In this document: positions 27,465 through 35,248 of the stretch, piece after piece
How positions within the stretch are numbered: position 1 is the stretch's first letter
How the letters are laid out: each line of letters begins with the position of its first letter
Source of the DNA: JALZMG01 sp963844175
GTDB taxonomy: Bacteria > Actinomycetota > Acidimicrobiia > Acidimicrobiales > Ilumatobacteraceae
DNA: 64,000 nucleotides
NCBI GenBank assembly: GCA_963844175.1
Contig: CAWJNE010000015.1
Coordinates: 1-64,000, forward strand
Direction of reading: 5' to 3'
The notes under the pieces: model-generated
What the model saw: only the letters and a program-made list of their open reading frames with translations
What the model was told of the DNA's origin: nothing
The model's database searches: none
Position numbers and translations under genes: made by a program

Positions 27465-28122
27465 ATGCGCACGGAGACCGGGCTCGCCGTCCTGCACCTG
27501 TTCTGCACGCCGTCGGCGACCGTGGACCGCGAGGCGGCGAGCGCTGCCGTGAAGCGGGTGGAGGCGGCCGACGGGCAGGTCGTGACCGCAGCGATGCTCG
27601 GCCACAAGTGCGATCTCGCCGTCATGGCCCTGCACCCGGACTGGTCGGTCCTGCGCTCCCTGCAGTCGGGGTTGCAGCAAGCTGGGCTGAACGTCGTCGA
27701 CAGCTACGTCAGCATCACCGAGGTCAGCGAGTACGCCAAGGGGATGCCGGAGCACCTGCTGCGTGAGCGCCTGCACCCGTCGCTGCCGCCCGAGCGGCAA
27801 GCCGGTGTTCTGCTTCTACCCGATGACCAAGCGGCGCGAGGCCCAGGCCAACTGGTACCTGACGCCGTTCGACGAGCGCGATCGCTTGATGCGCGAGCAC
27901 GGCAAGAGCGGCCGCACCTTCGCCGGCAAGGTCGTCCAGCTGATCACCGGATCGACCGGGCTCGACGACTTCGAGTGGGGCGTGACGCTGTTCGCCACCA
28001 CCCCCGAGGTGGTCAAGGACGTCGTCTACACCATGCGCTTCGACAAGGGGTCTGCGCTGTACGGCGAGTTCGGCCGTTTCTACGTCGGTTATCTCGCCCC
28101 CCTCGAGGACCTGCTCGAGTAG
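27465..28122 (+). CDS. chdC: coproheme decarboxylase ChdC/HemQ, frame-shifted near 27795
   Basis: The first frame from ATG 27465 gives TGLAVLHLFCTP, then VVTAAMLGHKCDLAVMALHPD and ITEVSEYAKGMPEHLLRERLHPSLPPE. The frame one base on continues with GKPVFCFYPMTKRREAQANWY, FAGKVVQLITGSTGLDDFEWG and KGSALYGEFGRFYVG. Together this is the whole chlorite-dismutase-fold HemQ (about 218 aa), which makes protohaem from coproheme using peroxide. Removing one base at 27795 restores one protein. Because the enzyme is essential to the actinobacterial haem route, an assembly insertion is likelier than a pseudogene. Confidence 0.85.
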
Positions 28123-28136
28123 CGCTTCATCTCGTC

Positions 28137-28184
28137 GTCCGGGCGCGGCGATTCCCGATCTCGAGAACGTCCGCGCCCAGATGG
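28137..28184. repeat. palindromic intergenic unit (GGGCGCGG family)
   Basis: Arms TCCGGGCGCGG and GTCCGCGCCCAGA flank CGATTCCCGATCTCGAGAAC. It fills the 69 bp between the convergent HemQ and fdhD ends and repeats the unit at 27361. Likely bidirectional terminator or REP-like element. Confidence 0.6.
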
Positions 28185-28191
28185 CAGCGCC

Positions 28192-28980
28192 TCAGTCGGC
28201 GTAGACGTTGTAGCGGTCGGTCCGGGCGAAGCCGACCAGGCGCATCCCGGCCCGCTTGGCGGCCTGCACGGCCAGCGCGGTGGGGGCGCTGACGGCGACC
28301 AGCGAGCCGAACCCGGCGGCCCAGGCCTTCTGGACCATCTCGACCGACGCCCGACCGCTGACGAAGAGCCCGTACCCAGTGGCCGGCAACCGGTCGGCGA
28401 GGAGCAGGGCGCCGACCACCTTGTCGACGGCGTTGTGGCGCCCCACGTCCTCCCTGGTCAGCGCTACGGCGCCGGCGGCGTCGAAGGCGGCGGCGGCGTG
28501 CACGGCCCCGGTGGTGGCGTACAGCCCCTGCCCGTCGAGCACGGTCTTGGGCACCGCGGCGAGCACCGCGGTGTCGATCGCCTGGTCGGGCGGCAGTGGG
28601 GCCAGCCGCGCCAGCAGCTCATCGATCTGGTCGCTCCCGCACCAACCGCAGCTGGACGACGTCGTGCCGAGCCGTGGGCGAGCGGGCGGCGCGCGCCCGC
28701 CGGTCTCGACCGTGACGTCGTTGAACTCGCTGGCCACCGCCGAGCCGTTGGCGCAGTACCGCACGCTGTTGACCGCCGCTCCGCCGAGCAGCCCTTCGGT
28801 GAAGCAGAACCCGGCCGCCAGTTCGAAGTCGTTGCCCGGCGTACGCATCGTCGTCGACACGACAGTGCCGTCGAGCTGGATCGTCATCGGCTCCTCGACG
28901 ATCAGCTCGTCGGGCTGACGCCGACGACCCTCGCCCGTGACCTTGGTGACGAGCAGACGCTCAGTGCGCGTGCGCCCCAC
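28192..28980 (-). CDS. fdhD: formate dehydrogenase accessory sulfurtransferase FdhD
   Basis: A 262-aa FdhD. The sulfur-carrying cysteines are in SSCGWCG (Cys111 and Cys114), and GDFELAAGFCFTEGL-like, GAVHAAAAFD and REDVGRHNAVDKVVGALL are family signatures. FdhD passes sulfur from IscS to the Mo-bisPGD cofactor and is needed for active formate dehydrogenase. No dehydrogenase gene is within the window. The gene is divergent from the aquaporin. In many bacteria the dehydrogenase it serves contains selenocysteine. Confidence 0.95.
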   Translation of the reverse strand: MGRTRTERLLVTKVTGEGRRRQPDELIVEEPMTIQLDGTVVSTTMRTPGNDFELAAGFCFTEGLLGGAAVNSVRYCANGSAVASEFNDVTVETGGRAPPARPRLGTTSSSCGWCGSDQIDELLARLAPLPPDQAIDTAVLAAVPKTVLDGQGLYATTGAVHAAAAFDAAGAVALTREDVGRHNAVDKVVGALLLADRLPATGYGLFVSGRASVEMVQKAWAAGFGSLVAVSAPTALAVQAAKRAGMRLVGFARTDRYNVYAD

Positions 28981-29038
28981 CGGACCGACGCTACCGATCG
29001 TTCCCGCCCGACCTCGGCCGCCGACCTACAGTCCGATC

Positions 29039-29923
29039 GTGGATCCAACCCCGCCTCCGCACCTCACGGTCCCGGCGGAGCCTGGCTCCCAGCCCGCGAC
29101 CACCGAGCCAGGCCCCGCCCCGGTGGCGGTACCGCCCGGCGAGGGCATCGCCGACACCCGGGGCGTGATCACCAGTTACGCCGGCATCGTCTCCGCCGAG
29201 TTCATCGGCACCGCCGCGCTGGTGCTGATCGGGCCGGGCAGCGCGATCCTCGCCGGCGACCAGATCGGCACCCTCGGCATCTCGCTGGCCTTCGGCTTCG
29301 CCCTCCTGCTGATGGTCTACGTGATCGGCCCGATCAGCGGCTGCCACATCAACCCTGCCGTGACGCTGGGGTTCCTGCTGACCCGAAAAATCCCGGTGCG
29401 CCACGCCGCGTCGGCGTGGATCGCCCAGGTGCTCGGAGGTGTCTTCGGCGCCGCCGTGATCTACGGCATCGCCAGCGGTCGCGACGGCTGGCGTCGCGAA
29501 GGGTTCGCCTCCAACGGCTGGGACCGAGACGGGTTCAGCAGTCTCGGCGCGGCCGTCATCGTCGAGATCGTCTTCACCGCGCTGTTCGTGCTCGTCGTGC
29601 TGTCGACCACGAGCCGACGGTTCGCACCCGGGCTCGGCGGGATCGTCGCCGGCATCACGCTGGCCGCCATCCACCTCGTCACGATCCCCGTCGACAACAC
29701 CAGCGTGAACCCGGCGCGCAGCATCGCCACCGCCTTGTTCGCCGACACCGACCCCAGCGCCCTCGGGCAGCTGTGGGTGTTCATCGTGTTCCCGCTCGTC
29801 GGTTCGCTGATCGGCGTCTTCGTGTGGTTGCTGCTCGACGAGGAGAGCCGGCTCGAGGACACGATGCTGGACACCGACATCCTGCGCACGACCCGCGACG
29901 CCATCGATCGCGCCGTCGACTGA
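29039..29923 (+). CDS. aquaporin (MIP family)
   Basis: A 294-aa channel with six membrane segments and both Asn-Pro-Ala signatures: HINPAVT (NPA 105-107) and SVNPARS (NPA 224-226). An unstructured Pro-rich N-terminal tail of about 40 residues precedes the first helix. The upstream fdhD frame limits the start; GTG at 29039 is chosen. Sequence around the selectivity region (SGCHINPAV) suggests a water-type channel, but glycerol transport cannot be excluded. The tandem repeat array begins 7 bp after its stop. Confidence 0.92.
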   Translation: MDPTPPPHLTVPAEPGSQPATTEPGPAPVAVPPGEGIADTRGVITSYAGIVSAEFIGTAALVLIGPGSAILAGDQIGTLGISLAFGFALLLMVYVIGPISGCHINPAVTLGFLLTRKIPVRHAASAWIAQVLGGVFGAAVIYGIASGRDGWRREGFASNGWDRDGFSSLGAAVIVEIVFTALFVLVVLSTTSRRFAPGLGGIVAGITLAAIHLVTIPVDNTSVNPARSIATALFADTDPSALGQLWVFIVFPLVGSLIGVFVWLLLDEESRLEDTMLDTDILRTTRDAIDRAVD

Positions 29924-29930
29924 TCTGATG

Positions 29931-30438
29931 GCCTCGCTCGCTCCGAAGACTCCGCTCCTCGGCCTGGGCCGGGCAAGGCCGGCCTGCGCTGTCACACTCG
30001 CTGCGTCACGAACGCTCGGGGACTACTTGAAAAGCGCCTCGCTCGCTCCGAAGACTCCGCTCCTCGGCCTGGGCCGGGCAAGGCCGGCCTGCGCTGTCAC
30101 CCTCGCTGCGTCACGAACGCTCGGGGACTACTTGAAAAGCGCCTCGCTCGCTCCGAAGACTCCGCTCCTCGGCCTGGGCCGGGCAAGGCCGGCCTGCGCT
30201 GTCACGCTCGCTGCGTCACGAACGCTCGGGGACTACTGAAAGCGGCTCGCTCGCTCCGAAGACTCCGCTCCTCGGCCTGGGCCGGGCAAGGCCGGCCTGC
30301 GCTGTCACCCTCGCTGCGTCACGAACGCTCGGGGACTGAATTGATAGCCTCGCTCGCTCCGAAGACTCCGCTCCTCGGCCTGGGCCGGGCAAGGCCGGCC
30401 TGCGCTGTCACGCTCGCTGCGTCACGAATGCTCGGGAG
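29931..30438 (+). repeat. tandem array of five 105-bp units
   Basis: Units start at 29931, 30036, 30141, about 30244 and 30347. Each begins GCCTCGCTCGCTCCGAAGAC and ends near CACGAACGCTCGGGGAC, separated by short ACTTGAAAAGC-like joins that shorten in units 4 and 5. Copies differ at very few places (for example CACACTCG, CACCCTCG, CACGCTCG). Single inverted copies lie at 8922 and 35151. Because 105 is divisible by three, frames stay open through the array on both strands. The following 90 bp (30439-30527) hold only a hairpin (TCGGGT/ACCCGA, about 30483-30502) and a GAGGAGG site. No gene is seen between 29924 and 30527. Confidence 0.9.
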
Positions 30439-30527
30439 CTAACCCGACAACGGTATTTCACGTCGGGCGTCACGGGTCATGATCGGGTGGGTCCCGACCC
30501 GACGGACACCACGCGAGGAGGATGCTG

Positions 30528-32844
30528 ATGGCTCGGACACCGCTCAGGGTGCGGCTCTCGATCGATCGGATCCACGCCGTCAGGGAGGGTGACGGGATCG
30601 GCAGCGCCGAGCCGTACCTGTGGGCGATCGCCTTCAAGGTGGACGGCGAGTCCGTCGAGGTCGGCGAGGACGCCCACCTGCGCGGCACCTGCGACGTCAT
30701 CGCCAGCGACGGCAGCCACGGCAACCTCGGCGTCGACGACGTCGACGCCGGGGACGTGATCGCCGTCCCGAGCGACGTCGGGCGTGTTCCGCACGTCGCT
30801 GGTGCCGATCCCCCTCTCGGACATCCTGCACCAGCAGCTGCCCGACGAGGACGCCCAGAGCGGGATCATCGGCCTGGTGCTGGTGCTGATGGAGGAGGAC
30901 CAGGTCACCGACGCCGGCGCCAGGGCGGGGTACGCCACGCTGGCCGACTTCCTGCAGCGCGAGCTCGATCGCATCATCCCGACGCTGGGGATCCTCAAGC
31001 AGGACGTCTCCCAGGACGAGATCGACGCTCTCACCGACAAGGCGTTCGGCGCCGTCGAGGGCACCATCCGTCACGTCCAGGACGGGTGGGAGAACTTCTG
31101 GAGCTTCCTCGACGCCGACGACACCATCGGGTTCAAGCTGCTGCGCTGGCGGCACGACGAGATCGTCGAGGCCGGCGGCCACATCGACATCTCCGAGCGG
31201 TTCCAGACCATCGCCAACCAGGTCGTCACCCAGGACTGGCTGGTCGAGGGGCAGCTGCAGGCGGTCCCGGCCGGGATGATCGGACCGGCGCACCTGCCCC
31301 GATCGGCGGACGTCGGGGCGCCGCTGGCCGCCGGATCGCCGACCACCTGCCTGCACCCTGCGTCCAACGTCCAGAACATCACGTACCGGGCGCAGGACGG
31401 ACGTTTGCACGAGATCTGGCGCGACGGGATGGGGCAGATCGGCAGGAGCGACCTGACCACGTTGGCGGGCGCGCGGCGCGCCGCCGGCGACCCGTACGCC
31501 TACCTCGAGACGCCGACCGACCTGCAGATCGTGGTGTTCCGGGCCGACGATGGCGGCGTCCACAGCCTCTTCTGGTCGACCGGCGCCGTCGGGCGCGACG
31601 ACCTCAGCGGCACCGCCGGCGCGCCCGAAGCCAGCGGGAACCCGGTCGGCACGTTCAACCCGACGACGGGCACCCATCACATCGTCTACCGCGGCGGTGG
31701 CGGTCACCTCCACGTCCTCTACTGGACCGGCGCCGGCGACCCGGTCCACTACGAAGGTCCGCTGACCGAGATGGTCGACTGCACACTCGCCGCCGGGGAT
31801 CCGGGGGCCTACTTCACGCCCGACGGCTGGAACATCGTCGTCTACCGCGGCACCGACTCCCGGATCCGCAGCCTCTACTGGTCGACGGGCGCCGTCGGAC
31901 ACGACGACCTGTCGGGGACGGCCGGCACCCCGCCGGCCGCCGGCGACCCGATCGGCTACCACCTGGCGTCCGGCGACGTGCACCAGGTGACGTACCGCGA
32001 CGGCGATGGCCACCTGCACGAGCTGTACTGGGTCGGCGCCGCACCGGTGGCCGGCTGGGACGTGACGGCGGCGGCTGGCGCACCGCCCGCCACCGGCGAC
32101 CCGGCCGTCTTCTACTGCGAGTCGACCAACACGAAGCACATCGTGTACGTCGGGCCGTCGGGCCACCTGTTCGACATCTCCTGGGTACCCGGCGGACCAC
32201 CGACCTTCGTCGACCTCACCATCGCCGCACTGGCGCCGCGCGCCGTCGGACGCCCGTCCGTCTTCACGCTGCGCGACCCGCTCGTGCGCTACGCCGTGTT
32301 CCGCGGGGTCGACGACCAGATCCACGAGATCCAGTGGACGGCGCCCGGCTGGGAGACGGCGTTGCGCCAGGAGGGGTGGCGCTGGTGCAACAAGTGCCAG
32401 GGCCTGTACTTCGGTCCCGAGGTCGCCGCCTCGACGTGCCCCGCCGGCGGCACCCATACCCCGCCGGAGCAGAGCGGCAGCTACGACTACCAGCTGCCGT
32501 TCGACGTCTCCGGTGACCTGCGGGCGCAGGGCGGGTGGCGCTGGTGCAACAAGTGCCAGGGCCTGTACTTCGGACCGCACGTCGCGGACTCACGGTGCCC
32601 GGCCGGCGGACCGCACGCCGCCCCCGATCAGTCCGCCAGCGCCGACTACGGCCTGCCGCACGGCATGACGGGCGGCACGAGCCGTCAACCGGGCTGGCGC
32701 TGGTGCAACAAGTGCCAGGGCCTGTTCTACGGACCGAACGTGGGCGCCGCGCGCTGTCCGGCTGGTGACGCCCACGCGCCGTTCGAGGTGACGGGCAGCG
32801 CGGACTACGTGGTCCCGCACGCCAGCACGGCCGTGATCACCTGA
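30528..32844 (+). CDS. beta-propeller/lectin-like protein with three Cys repeats, frame-shifted near 30781
   Basis: Start ATG 30528 follows GAGGAGG by 6 nt. The N-terminal part (RVRLSIDRIHAVREGD) runs in one frame to about 30780 and continues one base on with VFRTSLVPIPLSDILHQQ; a single extra base explains it. No signal peptide is seen. From about 31360 to 32330 there are six or so blades of the type ITYRAQDGRLHEIWR, resembling fucose-lectin propellers. Three near-identical units of about 53 aa follow (32376, 32534, 32692): WRWCNKCQGLYFGP, then a CPAGG-like Cys and a conserved His, suggesting metal or disulfide modules. I know no function for this architecture. Confidence 0.75.
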
Positions 32845-32855
32845 CGAAGACCGGC

Positions 32856-33320
32856 TCAGCCGGCCAGGGCGACCTGCCGGCGGCGATCCCAGGCGGCGAC
32901 CCGCTCGGTGTCCTCGTAGATCTCCCAGCGGGTGATCTTGCCCCAGCGCAGCTCGACGACCTCCATGTAGCGGTTGGCGTAGCGGTCGGGGCCGCCCGTC
33001 GATGAGGGCACGAAGTCGTGGGCCCGGACGCCCACCCGGCAGCGCCAGGGCGGCCCGTTGACGAGGATGTCCTCGATCTCGATCTGGATGCCCTCGGCGA
33101 CGAACCGGTCGGCGAACGCTCTGCCTTCCGCCACCCCGCGATGGGTGACGTGGGCATGGCGGTCGGCGACCGCCGGGCGGAACATCGTCGACCACGAGTT
33201 GTCGCCGGGGAACACGAACTCCGACTCGTCCGTCGCCATCCGCAGGAACGGCTCGGCGTCGCCGTCGTTCAGCCGGGCGACCGCCCGACGGACCATCGCT
33301 CGGACCAGTGCCTTGTACAT
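32856..33320 (-). CDS. SnoaL-like (NTF2-fold) protein
   Basis: A 154-aa NTF2/SnoaL-like domain: VRRAVARLNDGDAEPFLRMATDESEF at the start, RFVAEGIQIEIEDILVNGPPWR, and YMEVVELRWGKITRWEIYED near the end. The fold covers polyketide cyclases and small isomerases; the activity here is unknown. It is divergent from the TetR gene, and a 35-bp palindrome lies between the two starts, so it is the probable target of that repressor. Confidence 0.85.
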   Translation of the reverse strand: MYKALVRAMVRRAVARLNDGDAEPFLRMATDESEFVFPGDNSWSTMFRPAVADRHAHVTHRGVAEGRAFADRFVAEGIQIEIEDILVNGPPWRCRVGVRAHDFVPSSTGGPDRYANRYMEVVELRWGKITRWEIYEDTERVAAWDRRRQVALAG

Positions 33321-33342
33321 CGTGCCTCCTCGGGATGACGGA

Positions 33343-33377
33343 CTAGAACGATCACTCTAGTAGAGCGGACGTTCTAG
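33343..33377. promoter_or_regulatory. probable TetR operator
   Basis: A 35-bp imperfect palindrome centred on G33360. The left half is CTAGAACGATCACTCTA and the complement of the right half is CTAGAACGTCCGCTCTA (14 of 17 match). It lies between the divergent starts at 33320 and 33389, the expected place for autoregulation by the adjacent TetR protein. Confidence 0.7.
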
Positions 33378-33388
33378 GATCAAGCCCG

Positions 33389-34006
33389 ATGGGAGACACT
33401 CGCCAGCGCATCGTCAACGCCACGACCGTGCTGCTCCAGCAGCGCGGGTACGCGGCGACGTCGGTGAAGGACATCACGGCCGCCGCACCGGCCACGGTCG
33501 GCTCCGTGTACCACTTCTTCCCCGGCGGCAAGGCCGAGCTCGTCGCCGCGGTGATCGACGAGTCCGGCGCCGCCTACCGCGACCTCTTCGAGCTGATCAC
33601 GTCCGAGGTCGACGACCCCGCCGACGCCTTCGCCCACTTCTTCACCAGTGCGGCCGACGCCCTGGAGGAGTCCGGCTTCGTCGACATCTGCCCGATCGGC
33701 ACGCTGGCCGCCGAAGTGGCGAGCAGCGACGAGGCGTTGCGCCAGGCGACGCAGCGGGCCTTCGCCAGCTGGGAGACGGCGGTGACGGCCAAGCTGGTCG
33801 GCGGCGGACTCACAGGCGCCGACGCCGCCTCGCTGGCGACGACCGTGATCGCCCTGATCGAGGGCAGCTTCGTGCTCGCCCGCAGCCGCCGCGACGCCGA
33901 CCTCGTGCGGCGCGCCGGTCAGCACGCGAAGGCGTTGATCGGTGCAGCTCAGCTCGCCGCGAACAGGTCGACACCGTTGCCGTCGGGATCCTTGACGGTG
34001 GCGTAG
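33389..34006 (+). CDS. TetR family transcriptional regulator
   Basis: A 205-aa TetR. The N-terminal helix-turn-helix is RIVNATTVLLQQRGYAATSVKDITAAAP...SVYHFFPGGKAEL (residues about 6-50); the rest is the helical ligand domain. It probably controls the divergent SnoaL-like gene and itself through the palindrome at 33343-33377. Ligand unknown. The stop overlaps the convergent VOC gene by 58 bp. Confidence 0.9.
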   Translation: MGDTRQRIVNATTVLLQQRGYAATSVKDITAAAPATVGSVYHFFPGGKAELVAAVIDESGAAYRDLFELITSEVDDPADAFAHFFTSAADALEESGFVDICPIGTLAAEVASSDEALRQATQRAFASWETAVTAKLVGGGLTGADAASLATTVIALIEGSFVLARSRRDADLVRRAGQHAKALIGAAQLAANRSTPLPSGSLTVA

Positions 34007-34335
34007 CGCTGCCCCCACGGCGCGTCGAACGGAGCCAGGTGCACCGTGGTGCCCGCCGCCTCGAGCTCGCCGACGACGCGATCCACGTCGGACGGGCTGG
34101 CGCACTCGAAGGCCAGCCCGATGCGGTTGCCGCCCGGGCCTGGCGGCGACCAGGAGCTGTCGAACGAGCGGATGACGTCTTCGGTGTCGAGCATCAGCCG
34201 CAGGCCCCCCGGTAGCGCCAGCTCGACGTGCTCAGAGGCATCGTCGGGGACTTCGAGGCCGAGCCGACGGTAGAAGGCGAGCGACCGTTCCAGATCGGCG
34301 ACGACGAGACCGATGGCGCTGAAGCGTGGTGACAT
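33949..34335 (-). CDS. VOC family (glyoxalase-like) protein
   Basis: A 128-aa vicinal oxygen chelate fold with two beta-alpha-beta-beta-beta halves: SAIGLVVADLERSLAFYRRLGLEVP and GQRYATVKDPDGNGVDLFA. The metal-ligand pattern fits, but the substrate is unknown. ATG at 34335 is used; an upstream TTG would add only three residues. Its 3' end overlaps the TetR gene tail to tail. Confidence 0.88.
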   Translation of the reverse strand: MSPRFSAIGLVVADLERSLAFYRRLGLEVPDDASEHVELALPGGLRLMLDTEDVIRSFDSSWSPPGPGGNRIGLAFECASPSDVDRVVGELEAAGTTVHLAPFDAPWGQRYATVKDPDGNGVDLFAAS

Positions 34336-34409
34336 GCCCGACAACGGTACGGATCCCCGTCGACGCGGTCTTGCAGGAATCGGACGCTCGACCGGGGCAG
34401 GCTAGGGCG

Positions 34410-35081
34410 ATGTACGTCGAGCGACCGGCGGCGATCCCGTCGACCGTCTGTTGGCGTGGCCAGTCACCCGTTGCCCGGCCGGTGCTGCCCGACGGCTGCA
34501 GCGATCTGATCTGGACCGGCGACGGGCTGCTCGTCGCCGGTCCGGACACCGTGCCCCACGTGTCCCCGACGTTCCACGGGCGGATGCTGACGGCGTTGCG
34601 GTTCGGTCCCGGCGTCGGGCCCGCCGTGTTCGGGGTCCCGATGGCCGAGCTGCGCGACCTTCGGGTCGACTTCGGGCAACTCGCCGCCGGGCCGGTGGTG
34701 CGACGGATCGTCGACCGCCTCGCGGCGAGCGGCGATCCAGGCGCCACCCTCGAGGAGGAGGTCCGCAGCTGGATGGCCGCCCCGGCCCCGAGCTCGCTCG
34801 CCATCGCCGAACTGCTGGCGCTCGGCCGGCCGGTCGCGGCGGTCGCCGACACCGTCGGCCTGAGTACCAGGCAGTTGCAGCGTCGCTCGGTCGAGGCGTT
34901 CGGCTACGGGCCGAAGCTCCTGGCACGGATCCTGCGCTTCCAGCGAGCGACGCGCCTCGCCCGGTCGGGCACGCCGTTCGCCACCGTGGCCGCCGACGCC
35001 GGCTTCAGCGACCAGGCCCACCTCGCCCACGACGTCCGGGAACTCGCCGGGATCACGCTGACCGAGCTCGTGGCGAGCTGA
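34410..35081 (+). CDS. AraC family transcriptional regulator
   Basis: A 223-aa protein. The N-terminal domain has PDGCSDLIWTGDGLLVAGPDT, typical of the DUF6597/AraC group. The C-terminal double helix-turn-helix is VADTVGLSTRQLQRRSVEAFGYGPK and FATVAADAGFSDQAHLAHDVRELAG. ATG at 34410 after GCTAGGGCG. Target genes unknown; the divergent VOC gene is a candidate. A strong terminator follows. Confidence 0.88.
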   Translation: MYVERPAAIPSTVCWRGQSPVARPVLPDGCSDLIWTGDGLLVAGPDTVPHVSPTFHGRMLTALRFGPGVGPAVFGVPMAELRDLRVDFGQLAAGPVVRRIVDRLAASGDPGATLEEEVRSWMAAPAPSSLAIAELLALGRPVAAVADTVGLSTRQLQRRSVEAFGYGPKLLARILRFQRATRLARSGTPFATVAADAGFSDQAHLAHDVRELAGITLTELVAS

Positions 35082-35091
35082 GCCCGGACGC

Positions 35092-35123
35092 GACGGAGCC
35101 CCCGCCGTGGCGGGGGCTCCGTC
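35092..35123. terminator. strong hairpin between convergent AraC and groEL genes
   Basis: A 14-bp perfect stem GACGGAGCCCCCGC (35092-35105) / GCGGGGGCTCCGTC (35110-35123) with a 4-nt loop, followed by AGTTTCA. It can end transcription from both sides, although the T-run is weak. Confidence 0.75.
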
Positions 35124-35150
35124 AGTTTCAGGAATTCAGTGCAGCCAGTT

Positions 35151-35246
35151 CCCGAGCGTTCGTGCCGCGGTGGGCACGAACGGTCAGGCCGGCCTTGCCC
35201 GGCCCAGGCCGAGGAGCGGAGTCTTCGGAGCGAGCGAGGCCATCGA
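35151..35246 (-). repeat. solitary copy of the 105-bp dispersed repeat
   Basis: Begins CCCGAGCGTTCGTGCC and ends with GTCTTCGGAGCGAGCGAGG then CCATCGA, in the same orientation as the copy at 8922 and opposite to the array at 29931. It lies between the terminator and the groEL stop. Its middle part (TGGGCACGAACGG) differs from the array units. Confidence 0.75.
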
Positions 35247-35248
35247 CA

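Noticed and set aside
29928..30239. 103-aa frame through the tandem array (MASLAPKTPLLGLG repeated)
   Set aside because: It exists only because the unit is 105 bp and GC-rich; both strands are open and no ribosome-binding site is seen.
29931..30438. CRISPR-like array
   Set aside because: Units are directly adjacent at about 105 bp with no unique spacers and no cas genes.
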